DNA of 5,550 nt from Acinetobacter sp. Its GTDB lineage: Bacteria; Pseudomonadota; Gammaproteobacteria; Pseudomonadales; Moraxellaceae. Below are positions 1-5,550 of the stretch, piece by piece. The translations under genes and the position numbers were made by a program. How positions within the stretch are numbered: the first letter of the stretch is position 1; every line of letters begins with the position of its first letter. Where the stretch lies: contig JAUNHS010000109.1 of assembly GCA_030523805.1 (NCBI GenBank), forward strand, positions 1 to 5,550, in the 5' to 3' direction. The notes under the pieces are model-generated. The model searched no databases. It was not told the DNA's origin and saw only the letters and a program-made list of their open reading frames with translations.

Positions 1-138
1 TGGCATTATGTGGGTGTATTATTAAAAGATGGGCGTTTTTTAACCTTAAAAGCCGATGAAAAAGCATTAAAGCGAATACAAGCGTGTTATCCCGTCCCTT
101 GCAACACGCCTATTGACACCGATATATTTTATGATTAA
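1..138 (+). CDS. 3' end of an unrecognised gene (5' partial)
   Basis: Frame 1 is open from the first base to a TAA at 136-138, giving the last 45 residues of a protein (WHYVGVLLKDGRF... ending ...DTDIFYD). The piece has a hydrophobic strand (YVGVLL), a KDGRF turn, a short basic helix (ADEKALKRIQ) and a tail with two cysteines around Pro-Val-Pro. I do not recognise the family. The strand-turn-strand-helix pattern would suit the C-terminus of a small alpha/beta domain, but that is only a guess. The reading frame is credible because it is the only long open frame here, codon use resembles the neighbours, and it stops where the DNA becomes clearly non-coding and AT-rich. It lies 149 nt upstream of thiE on the same strand, with no convincing terminator between them. 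The start and most of the gene lie outside the window. Confidence 0.7.
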   Translation, partial: WHYVGVLLKDGRFLTLKADEKALKRIQACYPVPCNTPIDTDIFYD

Positions 139-196
139 CGGTTTTATTTTTATCCTTTTTAGCTGTTTTTACCTAAATTAAAATACGAAATTAATC

Positions 197-245
197 GTTA
201 TTGCCGATATTGTATTATTTGTTATTGTTGCTAAGTCGTATTATT
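197..245. repeat. Imperfect tandem repeat in the thiE upstream region
   Basis: Two adjacent units, 197-219 and 221-245, each begin with GTTATTG and end with GTATTATT. Their middles differ in sequence and length (8 versus 10 nt). The second unit runs directly into the candidate -10 hexamer of thiE. It could be a small duplication or a paired binding site. In AT-rich DNA a chance match is also possible. Confidence 0.4.
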
Positions 246-250
246 ATACT
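245..250 (+). promoter_or_regulatory. Candidate -10 element for thiE
   Basis: TATACT at 245-250 matches five of six positions of the sigma-70 -10 consensus and lies 37 nt upstream of the thiE start. No good -35 is seen at the right distance: TTATTG at 222-227 has a 17-nt spacer but is poor. Nothing resembling a TPP riboswitch is visible in 139-287, so there is no sequence sign of thiamine feedback at this leader. Confidence 0.35.
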
Positions 251-277
251 TTCAAATGATGATCTAATTTAACCAAC

Positions 278-282
278 AGGAA
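278..282 (+). promoter_or_regulatory. Ribosome binding site of thiE
   Basis: AGGAA at 278-282 lies 5 nt before the ATG at 288. It supports this start codon, and no competing upstream in-frame start has such a site. Confidence 0.75.
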
Positions 283-287
283 CTTCC

Positions 288-902
288 ATGCGTGGATTAT
301 ACCTTATTACCAATGACGACCCATTCCCACAACTCAAACACAAACTTACCCTTGCTTTGGCAACACAGCAAATCGCACTGCTACAATACCGCCGCAAACA
401 CGCCACAGCCAGCGAAAAAATAGACGAATTACGCCAATTAAAACAACTGTGCGAACATTATCATACACCCTTGATTGTTAATGATGATATTCAACTTGCA
501 CAGCAATTCGCCTTAAATGTCCATCTAGGACAAGACGATGGCGAAATTGCCCACGCACGGCAAGCAGTTGGCGAGCAAGCCATCATTGGGCGAACGTGTA
601 TGGATTCACTGTATTTTGCCGAGCAAGCCGTACACGATGGTGCAGATTACATTGCATTTGGGGCGATTTATACATCACAATCCAAACAAACCCAAGCGAA
701 AAATATTGATTTACAAATACTTAGACAAGCCAAACAGCAATTTCCCAACATGCCCATTTGTGCAATTGGTGGCTTGACGGTGGAAAATGCCGCACCTGTG
801 ATTGCCGCTGGGGCGGATTTGTGTGCCGTGATTGGCGATGTACTGGCACGAGATGCTGCCGAAATTGAGCAACGTGTGTGGGCGTGGTCGGCATTATTTT
901 AA
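288..902 (+). CDS. thiE: Thiamine-phosphate synthase
   Basis: This 204-residue cytoplasmic TIM-barrel enzyme joins HMP pyrophosphate to the thiazole phosphate to make thiamine phosphate, the last coupling step of thiamine synthesis. Family landmarks are in order: LYLITND at 4-10, the QYRRK pyrophosphate-binding motif at 33-37 (family QxRxK), LIVNDD at 62-67 with the Asn-Asp pair, VHLGQDD at 78-84, IIGRTC at 99-104, GADYIAFGAIY at 118-128 followed by the TSQSK loop at 129-133, AIGGL at 159-163, and GADLCAVIGDVL at 175-186. Length is normal for ThiE. Several phosphate-loop positions that are usually Ser or Thr are swapped for the other (T103, S130, S132), which should be conservative. The start is fixed by an AGGAA site. 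No other thi gene is in view, so thiE appears to stand alone. It is separated from smc by 153 nt that contain a new promoter. Confidence 0.93.
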   Translation: MRGLYLITNDDPFPQLKHKLTLALATQQIALLQYRRKHATASEKIDELRQLKQLCEHYHTPLIVNDDIQLAQQFALNVHLGQDDGEIAHARQAVGEQAIIGRTCMDSLYFAEQAVHDGADYIAFGAIYTSQSKQTQAKNIDLQILRQAKQQFPNMPICAIGGLTVENAAPVIAAGADLCAVIGDVLARDAAEIEQRVWAWSALF

Positions 903-961
903 TTTTGTTTTCATTTTGCCTTGATTTTTATTGAGAATTTTTTCTCTTTTGTGAATAAATC

Positions 962-970
962 TGTTATAAT
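962..970 (+). promoter_or_regulatory. Extended -10 promoter for smc
   Basis: TGTTATAAT at 962-970 is a perfect TATAAT box preceded by the TGn extension. No good -35 lies 16-18 nt upstream, where the DNA is a run of T and C, which is typical of extended -10 promoters that can do without one. Transcription would start near 977, giving a leader of about 80 nt before smc. This is the strongest promoter-like signal in the window and suggests that smc-zipA is transcribed independently of thiE. Confidence 0.65.
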
Positions 971-998
971 TAAGTGTTTCCGTTCACGCTATTTTTGC

Positions 999-1042
999 CA
1001 TTGTGTCATCAAATACATTTGTATGCACAATGCTGATTTGAT
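999..1042 (+). promoter_or_regulatory. Two interleaved inverted repeats in the smc leader
   Basis: CATTGTG at 999-1005 is perfectly complementary to CACAATG at 1026-1032. ATCAAAT at 1008-1014 is perfectly complementary to ATTTGAT at 1036-1042. The left arm of the second pair lies in the loop of the first and its right arm lies beyond it, which is the order of a pseudoknot. Alternatively the two pairs could be mutually exclusive hairpins. The structure ends 13 nt before the smc ATG, and there is no Shine-Dalgarno sequence. An effect on translation is inferred; only the complementarity is seen. Confidence 0.4.
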
Positions 1043-1055
1043 TTAACACACGATT

Positions 1056-4000
1056 ATGCGTCTCACAAGTTTAAAACTTTCAGGCTTTAAATCTTTTGCC
1101 GATAGTACCACCTTGCATTTTAAAGATAACCGAACCGCTGTGGTTGGGCCAAATGGGTGTGGTAAATCAAATGTGATTGATGCAATTCGTTGGGTGATGG
1201 GCGAGTCATCGGCACGGCAGTTGCGTGGTGGCTCTATGCAAGATGTAATTTTTACAGGCACAGCACAGCGTAAGCCTGTTGGCATGGCAAGTGTAGAGTT
1301 GCGTTTTGATAATACATTGGGCAAATTGGGCGGTGCGTATAATGCTTATAGCGAATTGTCGGTGCGTCGCCAAGTCAATCGTGAAGGTAAGTCAGAATAT
1401 TTTTTAAATGGCACACGTTGTCGTCGCCGTGATATTACCGATATTTTCTTGGGAACTGGTTTAGGCCCACGTTCTTATGCGGTCATTGAGCAGGGCATGA
1501 TTAGTCGTTTGGTAGAAGCCAAGCCCGATGAAATGCGTGTGTTTATTGAAGAAGCGGCAGGGGTTTCACGCTATCAAGCCAGACGTAAGGAAACTTTACA
1601 GCATTTGGAGCAAGCCGAGCAAAATTTATCACGCTTGCACGATATAGACAGCGAGCTGGAAAAACAGCTCAAAACCTTACAACGTCAAGTAGAAGCAGCT
1701 TTGCAATATACGCAATTAGAGCAGGATATTCAGCGTTTAAAAATAGAAAGTTTGTCTTACCAAATTGAGCAAAATCAGCACAAGCAACAGCATTATCAGC
1801 AGCAATTAAGCACACTCAGTGAGCAATTTAAAACGGTGCGTGTGGAATTACAACAAGCGGAAAGTGTATTTCAAGTCAGTCAGCAGCGTTTTCAGCAATT
1901 ATTACAACAATCCACACCTTTACAAACCGAATGGCAAGATGCCGAGAAGCATTTGGCAGAATTAACTGCTCAAATGTTGCAAAAGAAAAATAGTTTTGAG
2001 CAAAATCAAAAGCAATTACAACAGCTTGAAGTGCAACAGCACAGCGACCACGAAAAAGCACAAATTATAGATTTACAGCTGGAGCAAGCCGATCAATTGG
2101 TTGCACAATATGAAGATACGCTCAAGCAACATCAGGCACAAGTGGAGCGTTTAAATACACAATTGGGGAAAATCAAACAGCAACAACACGGGCAATCGCA
2201 ACAATTACAACAGTTGCAACAGCAATTACAACAATGGCAACAGCAGCAGCAACACGCCAAATTGCACTATGAGCAATTAAATAAAAATATTCAACGCATA
2301 GAGCAACAACGCCAAACGCTAGAGCAACAGCAATCGCAAGTGCAGACACAGCACATTGCTGATGTGGATGCTTTACAGCACGATTATGATGAGCAACAAC
2401 AACAATTACAACAGTTACAGCAAGATTTAGAGCAGTGCAACGCACAAGCTCAACAAGCACAACACGCCTACGATGTGCAACAGGAACAAGCACGCCAAGC
2501 CCAAGCTGATTTGCACATTTTGCAAGCTGAGCATTCACAATTATCGCAATTGGTGGCAAAGGAAAGTCCAGAGCAAGAGCAATATCAGCAATTATTGCAA
2601 CAATTACAGTTACATGATGATGCCAAGCCTTATGTGGCATTGGTGGAGCAAGTGCTGGCAGAATGGTTAAATGCTCAACTGCTGGAACAGCAACACGATT
2701 TTTCTACACAAGTGGCACGTCAAATTCGTTTAAATGCTGATGTACAAACGACATCTACATGGCACAGCGATTTAGCACATTTGCCGACTTTGCAAGATTG
2801 GATTGCAACGCCACAGCGTGCCATTTGGCAAGATGTGAAATGTGTTGAAAACTATGCCCAAGCCATTGTTTTACAAGGTAAATTAACGACTGGACAAAGC
2901 ATTTTGACTTTAGACGGTTATTGGCTTGGTGCAGATTGGCAAATTGCATTGGCGTATGACCAAGCCAGCCAAGCCCAAGCAGGGGGAATGCGTCATCGTT
3001 TGCGTTTAGATGAGCTTGCACCATTGATTGCTACACAACAGCAACAGTTGGAGAAATTGCAACAAGCGACGACTGAAGCAAAACACACTTGGCAGCAATT
3101 ACAACAGCAACAGCAGCAATTACAGCAACAGATACAACAACAGCAGCAGCAGGTGCAACAGTTGGCATTGCAACTCACCAAAGCACAAAGCCAGCAACAG
3201 GCATTTGCCGTGCAGCAGCAACAGTTGCAACAGCAATTACAACATTTGCAAATTCAAGTAGAAGAAGATGCGTTACAGCGTGATGATTTAGAAATTGATT
3301 TACACGCTTTAAATCTAAAAATTGAGCAATTATTGCCCGATGTGCAAAGCAAGCAACAGCAAGCTGATGATTTTGATCAACAATTAGACGATGTGCAACA
3401 GCAATTACAGCAACAAACGCAATTGCTGAACCAAGCACAAAAAGCTCATTTACAGCAGTTGCAACAAGTGGAATTGTTGCAAAAAGATTTATCATTTTTA
3501 GTGAATCAACAACAAAAGCAAAAAGAGCAAAGCCAATTTTTACAAAGTAGTTTGTTGCCTTTACAAACCGAATTGCCGAGTTTACAAAAGCAACTTGATG
3601 AGCAAGCGACGCTCACCGTTGCCTTGCAAGACCAATGGCAAGCGTGGCAAGAGCAACTAAATCAAGCACAGCAACAGCAGCAGCAGAGTAGTGAGCAACG
3701 TCAGCAATTGCAACAACAAGATGAGCAACTACGTCAGCAATTGGAAGAGCAACGTCTAGCATGGCAACAAGCCAAATCAGATGTAGAGCATTATCAAGTG
3801 CAGTTGATGGAATTGCAGCACGAGCCTGTGTTGGGTTTGCAGATTGATGTGCAAATACATCAACAGCAAATTGTTGAAAAACAACAAAAATTAGAGAAGA
3901 TTGGGGCGGTGAATTTAATTGCATCGCAAGAGTATCAAGACATTATGACCCGTCATGAGCAACTCAATCATCAAATTCAAGATGTAGAAAGCACGGTCAA

Positions 4001-4523
4001 TCAGCTTAAAGATGCCATGAAAAGTATAGACCAAGAAACAAAAAGTTTGTTTATGACGACTTTTGAGCAAATTAACCGTGAATTACAAATTTTATTCCCT
4101 AAAATTTTTAATGGTGGCGAAGCTCAGCTCACGTTAGAGCAAGACTGGCAATCTGGCGTAAAATTGATGGCACGTCCACCAGGTAAGCGGAATAGTTCAT
4201 TGGCATTGTTATCTGGTGGTGAAAAAGCATTAACCGCTTTGGCATTGGTTTTTGCGATTTTCCGCTTAAATCCTGCACCGTTTTGTGTGTTAGATGAAGT
4301 AGATGCACCGTTAGATGATGCCAATGTACAACGGTTTTGTCATTTAGTGAAAGAGTTGTCTGAACAAGTGCAATTTATTTATATTACGCATAATAAATTG
4401 GCAATGACGATGGCAACCGATTTGCTCGGTGTAACAATGCCTGAAGCTGGCACATCTAAACTTGTGGCAGTGAATTTAGAAGAAGCGAAAGAATACGGCT
4501 TAATGGAGAGTCAAGACGCATGA
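1056..4523 (+). CDS. smc: Chromosome segregation ATPase SMC
   Basis: SMC forms dimers that, with ScpA and ScpB (not in this window), load onto DNA and extrude loops to compact and separate chromosomes. The 1155-residue length is typical. The N-terminal head has Walker A GPNGCGKSN (31-39), the LRG arginine-finger motif (56-58), the Q-loop VIEQG (Gln146) and EEAAG (165-169). Coiled-coil arms run at about 170-515 and 655-1000. The hinge between them (about 520-650) includes DGYWLG at 620-625, as I recall from Pseudomonas-type SMC rather than the Bacillus type. The C-terminal head has the signature SGGEK (1053-1057), Walker B ending in LDE (Asp1080, Glu1081) and the D-loop APLDDANV. All catalytic residues are present. 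Both arms are unusually rich in glutamine, with runs of up to six, while Leu/Ile/Val keep heptad spacing. The ATG at 1056 matches the conserved N-terminus (MRLTSLKLSGFKSF) although no Shine-Dalgarno is visible. The stop overlaps zipA. Confidence 0.97.
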   Translation: MRLTSLKLSGFKSFADSTTLHFKDNRTAVVGPNGCGKSNVIDAIRWVMGESSARQLRGGSMQDVIFTGTAQRKPVGMASVELRFDNTLGKLGGAYNAYSELSVRRQVNREGKSEYFLNGTRCRRRDITDIFLGTGLGPRSYAVIEQGMISRLVEAKPDEMRVFIEEAAGVSRYQARRKETLQHLEQAEQNLSRLHDIDSELEKQLKTLQRQVEAALQYTQLEQDIQRLKIESLSYQIEQNQHKQQHYQQQLSTLSEQFKTVRVELQQAESVFQVSQQRFQQLLQQSTPLQTEWQDAEKHLAELTAQMLQKKNSFEQNQKQLQQLEVQQHSDHEKAQIIDLQLEQADQLVAQYEDTLKQHQAQVERLNTQLGKIKQQQHGQSQQLQQLQQQLQQWQQQQQHAKLHYEQLNKNIQRIEQQRQTLEQQQSQVQTQHIADVDALQHDYDEQQQQLQQLQQDLEQCNAQAQQAQHAYDVQQEQARQAQADLHILQAEHSQLSQLVAKESPEQEQYQQLLQQLQLHDDAKPYVALVEQVLAEWLNAQLLEQQHDFSTQVARQIRLNADVQTTSTWHSDLAHLPTLQDWIATPQRAIWQDVKCVENYAQAIVLQGKLTTGQSILTLDGYWLGADWQIALAYDQASQAQAGGMRHRLRLDELAPLIATQQQQLEKLQQATTEAKHTWQQLQQQQQQLQQQIQQQQQQVQQLALQLTKAQSQQQAFAVQQQQLQQQLQHLQIQVEEDALQRDDLEIDLHALNLKIEQLLPDVQSKQQQADDFDQQLDDVQQQLQQQTQLLNQAQKAHLQQLQQVELLQKDLSFLVNQQQKQKEQSQFLQSSLLPLQTELPSLQKQLDEQATLTVALQDQWQAWQEQLNQAQQQQQQSSEQRQQLQQQDEQLRQQLEEQRLAWQQAKSDVEHYQVQLMELQHEPVLGLQIDVQIHQQQIVEKQQKLEKIGAVNLIASQEYQDIMTRHEQLNHQIQDVESTVNQLKDAMKSIDQETKSLFMTTFEQINRELQILFPKIFNGGEAQLTLEQDWQSGVKLMARPPGKRNSSLALLSGGEKALTALALVFAIFRLNPAPFCVLDEVDAPLDDANVQRFCHLVKELSEQVQFIYITHNKLAMTMATDLLGVTMPEAGTSKLVAVNLEEAKEYGLMESQDA
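2178..2460. repeat. CAA/CAG low-complexity tract in the N-terminal SMC arm
   Basis: This stretch, from residue 375 to about 468 of SMC, is dominated by CAA and CAG codons broken by TTA/TTG. The codons are mixed rather than pure, so it is not a simple triplet microsatellite. Leu384, Leu387, Leu391 and Trp394 keep the 3-4-3 spacing of a coiled coil. Similar glutamine tracts occur at about 3090-3250, 3350-3480 and 3660-3760 in the C-terminal arm. Confidence 0.8.
2208..2233 (+). repeat. 26-bp direct repeat, copy 1 (N-terminal arm of SMC)
   Basis: This is identical over 26 bases to 3219-3244 and is read in the same frame, encoding QQLQQQLQ at residues 385-392. The copies are 1011 nt (337 codons) apart and lie on either side of the hinge. 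It probably arises from convergent low-complexity codon use or internal duplication. Confidence 0.85.
3219..3244 (+). repeat. 26-bp direct repeat, copy 2 (C-terminal arm of SMC)
   Basis: This is the second copy of the sequence at 2208-2233, encoding residues 722-729 in the same frame. The match ends at A/G on the left (2207 versus 3218) and A/T on the right (2234 versus 3245). Confidence 0.85.
4505..4510 (+). promoter_or_regulatory. Ribosome binding site of zipA inside smc
   Basis: GGAGAG at 4505-4510 lies within the last codons of smc, 9 nt before the ATG at 4520 and 12 nt before the next ATG at 4523. The spacing favours 4520, and therefore the ATGA overlap with the smc stop. Confidence 0.6.
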
Positions 4524-5350
4524 TGTTAAACGACAAAATCTCACTGATTTTATTTCTGGTAGTGATTATTGCCATTTTAATTGCCATTTGGTTATGTGCA
4601 AAATATATGCTGTATAAACCAAAAACGTATGCAATTTCTTTGGAAGATAGTCCCATTCATTTTGACCGTATTTCACAGCAGCCGATTATGCCACGTCAAG
4701 TGCGTGAGCAATATTTGGCGACAATTGTGCCTGCAGCAGTTGCAGAGACTACACCTGTGCCAGAAGCGGAAGAAGAAGTGGCTTTACAATTAAATCCTGA
4801 TTTGGAAGTCAGTCAAGTAGAGCATTTCCAAGGTGAGAGCGAATTGTTGGCAGCTACACTAGAAAAGCAAGCCGATAAAGATGAAATGTATAGCGAAGGC
4901 AAACAAAACAGCCTAGACATTTATGTAGAAATTAAAGACACTGCACCAAGTTTAACAGGCGAGCGTTTAATCCGTTTATTAGACCGTTATTTATTGCGTT
5001 TTGGCGAGAAAAATTATTTCCATCGTTATAATGACCAATTAAATCATATGTTTTCGGTGGCACAAGTGGAGTTTGCACAGCAAGGCGATCAAGAAGATGT
5101 GTTAAAACCATTTAATATTCATCAATTGGAAAATGAGCGTATTACGTCATTGTTGTTTTTCTTAAATTTACCACATCATGATGCTTTAACTGCCTATGAT
5201 ATGATGGTTAGCACCATTCAACGAATTGCTCGTGAAATTGATGCTCGTGTATATGTGGTCATGAATAAACACAAGCAAGAATTTAGTTTAGAATTGGCTG
5301 AATTATTGCGTCAAGAAATGCAAAAATATAGTGAAAAACACCATATTTAA
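4520..5350 (+). CDS. zipA: Cell division protein ZipA
   Basis: ZipA anchors FtsZ to the inner membrane and stabilises the Z ring at the start of division. The 276-residue protein begins with one hydrophobic membrane segment (about 8-27), followed by a basic stretch (KYMLYKPK) expected on the cytoplasmic side. A linker of roughly 100 residues (about 33-130) follows. Its middle is acidic (PVPEAEEE), and it is shorter than the Pro/Gln-rich linker of the 328-residue E. coli protein. The C-terminal FtsZ-binding domain (about 131-270) is recognised by NSLDIYVEIK, the GEKNYFHRY motif at 162-170 (family form close to GxxxIFHRH), the MFSVAQVEF strand and the LPHHDALTAYDMM segment. The start codon overlaps the smc stop as ATGA, so translation is probably coupled. 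A second ATG at 4523 would shorten the protein by one residue only. The assignment rests on domain layout and on the smc-zipA neighbourhood. Confidence 0.9.
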   Translation: MMLNDKISLILFLVVIIAILIAIWLCAKYMLYKPKTYAISLEDSPIHFDRISQQPIMPRQVREQYLATIVPAAVAETTPVPEAEEEVALQLNPDLEVSQVEHFQGESELLAATLEKQADKDEMYSEGKQNSLDIYVEIKDTAPSLTGERLIRLLDRYLLRFGEKNYFHRYNDQLNHMFSVAQVEFAQQGDQEDVLKPFNIHQLENERITSLLFFLNLPHHDALTAYDMMVSTIQRIAREIDARVYVVMNKHKQEFSLELAELLRQEMQKYSEKHHI

Positions 5351-5393
5351 ATGTAACACGAGCGAAGCATTCATATTGAAATCAGGCCAAAAT

Positions 5394-5397
5394 GGGA
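5394..5397 (+). promoter_or_regulatory. Ribosome binding site of folP
   Basis: GGGA at 5394-5397 lies 7 nt upstream of the ATG at 5405. The ATG at 5392 is out of frame, and the frame is closed upstream at TAA 5354-5356 with no other ATG, so 5405 is the likely start. Confidence 0.55.
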
Positions 5398-5404
5398 CAA
5401 AAAC

Positions 5405-5550
5405 ATGAAAATCAATGCCTTACCCAAGCGTAAACTGTTGTGCCGTGATGGGCGATTTTTAGATTTGTCTGTCCCCAATATTATGGGTATTTTGAATGTT
5501 ACGCCTGATTCTTTTAGCGATGGTGGGCGTTATCAGCATATTGATCAAGC
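5405..5550 (+). CDS. folP: Dihydropteroate synthase (3' partial)
   Basis: This enzyme condenses p-aminobenzoate with dihydropterin pyrophosphate in folate synthesis and is the target of sulfonamides. Only the first 48 complete codons are in the window. They include the diagnostic first-strand signature IMGILNVTPDSFSDGG at 26-41, which in the family carries the Asn (here Asn31) that helps bind the metal and pyrophosphate. Phe37 corresponds to E. coli Phe28, a known sulfonamide-resistance site, and has the wild-type residue. Other resistance positions are beyond the window. The gene starts 54 nt after zipA with no clear terminator or strong promoter between them, so cotranscription with smc-zipA is plausible. 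In Pseudomonas the gene at this place is ligA, so the order here is a departure from that arrangement. Confidence 0.95.
   Translation, partial: MKINALPKRKLLCRDGRFLDLSVPNIMGILNVTPDSFSDGGRYQHIDQ

Noticed and set aside
139..287. TPP riboswitch upstream of thiE
   Set aside because: No CTGAGA-type THI-box element is present, and the promoter-to-start distance is too short if the -10 at 245 is used.
538..777. Plus-strand frame of 79 residues inside thiE
   Set aside because: It lies fully within thiE in another frame, has no protein-family character, and thiE motifs run without a break across it.
933..950. Possible terminator after thiE: GAGAA/TTCTC stem with a T4 loop followed by TTTT
   Set aside because: The stem is only 5 bp with two G-C pairs, and the region is so T-rich that such a match is expected by chance. 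It is too weak to annotate.
2993..3181. Minus-strand frame rich in cysteine runs, and other minus-strand frames opposite smc (for example 2173-2640 and 3175-3495)
   Set aside because: They are the reverse reading of CAA/CAG repeats (TTG/CTG read as Cys, Val or Ala in shifted frames). They have no ribosome site and no recognisable family, and they lie wholly inside a clearly real gene.
3028..3283. Plus-strand frames rich in Asn/Ser and in Ala/Thr inside smc
   Set aside because: These are shifted readings of the same CAA/CAG tracts, with no independent signals.
2178..3760. CRISPR-like or minisatellite array
   Set aside because: The repeats are irregular, in-frame and translate as coiled-coil glutamine segments. 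There are no uniform spacers or palindromic repeat units.
1056..4523. MukB or RecN instead of SMC
   Set aside because: The N-terminal MRLTSLKLSGFKSF, the EEAAG motif, the hinge position and the signature SGGEKALTALAL all fit SMC. MukB is longer and has different head motifs, and RecN is about half this length.
5351..5356. ATG directly after the zipA stop
   Set aside because: It is followed at once by TAA, so it codes for nothing.

Overview
The window looks like ordinary chromosomal DNA from an AT-rich gammaproteobacterium, most likely a member of the Moraxellaceae (Moraxella/Acinetobacter relatives). The reasons are an adjacent smc-zipA pair with a gammaproteobacterial type of SMC hinge, the style of the ThiE protein, and the low GC content. 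This assignment is an inference from sequence character, and no search was run. All recognised genes lie on the + strand. No mobile element, CRISPR array, tRNA or rRNA is visible.

Layout: (1) 1-138 is the 3' end of an unrecognised gene. (2) 139-287 is an AT-rich intergenic region with an imperfect tandem repeat and a weak candidate -10 for thiE. (3) 288-902 is thiE, thiamine-phosphate synthase. (4) 903-1055 is intergenic. It holds a very good extended -10 promoter for the next gene and a leader with two interleaved 7-bp inverted repeats. (5) 1056-4523 is smc, the chromosome-condensation ATPase, with intact ATPase motifs and a strikingly glutamine-rich coiled coil. (6) 4520-5350 is zipA, the membrane anchor for FtsZ, overlapping smc by 4 nt. 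(7) 5405 to the window end is the start of folP, dihydropteroate synthase.

smc and zipA are probably cotranscribed and translationally coupled, linking chromosome organisation with cell division. folP follows after 54 nt without a clear terminator and may be in the same transcript. In relatives such as Pseudomonas the gene after zipA is normally ligA, so folP here suggests a rearranged neighbourhood. thiE appears to be a separate unit.

I do not see a new multi-gene system. The points most worth following up are the glutamine-rich SMC arms with a 26-bp in-frame direct repeat on either side of the hinge, the structured smc leader that lacks a Shine-Dalgarno sequence, and the zipA-folP junction.
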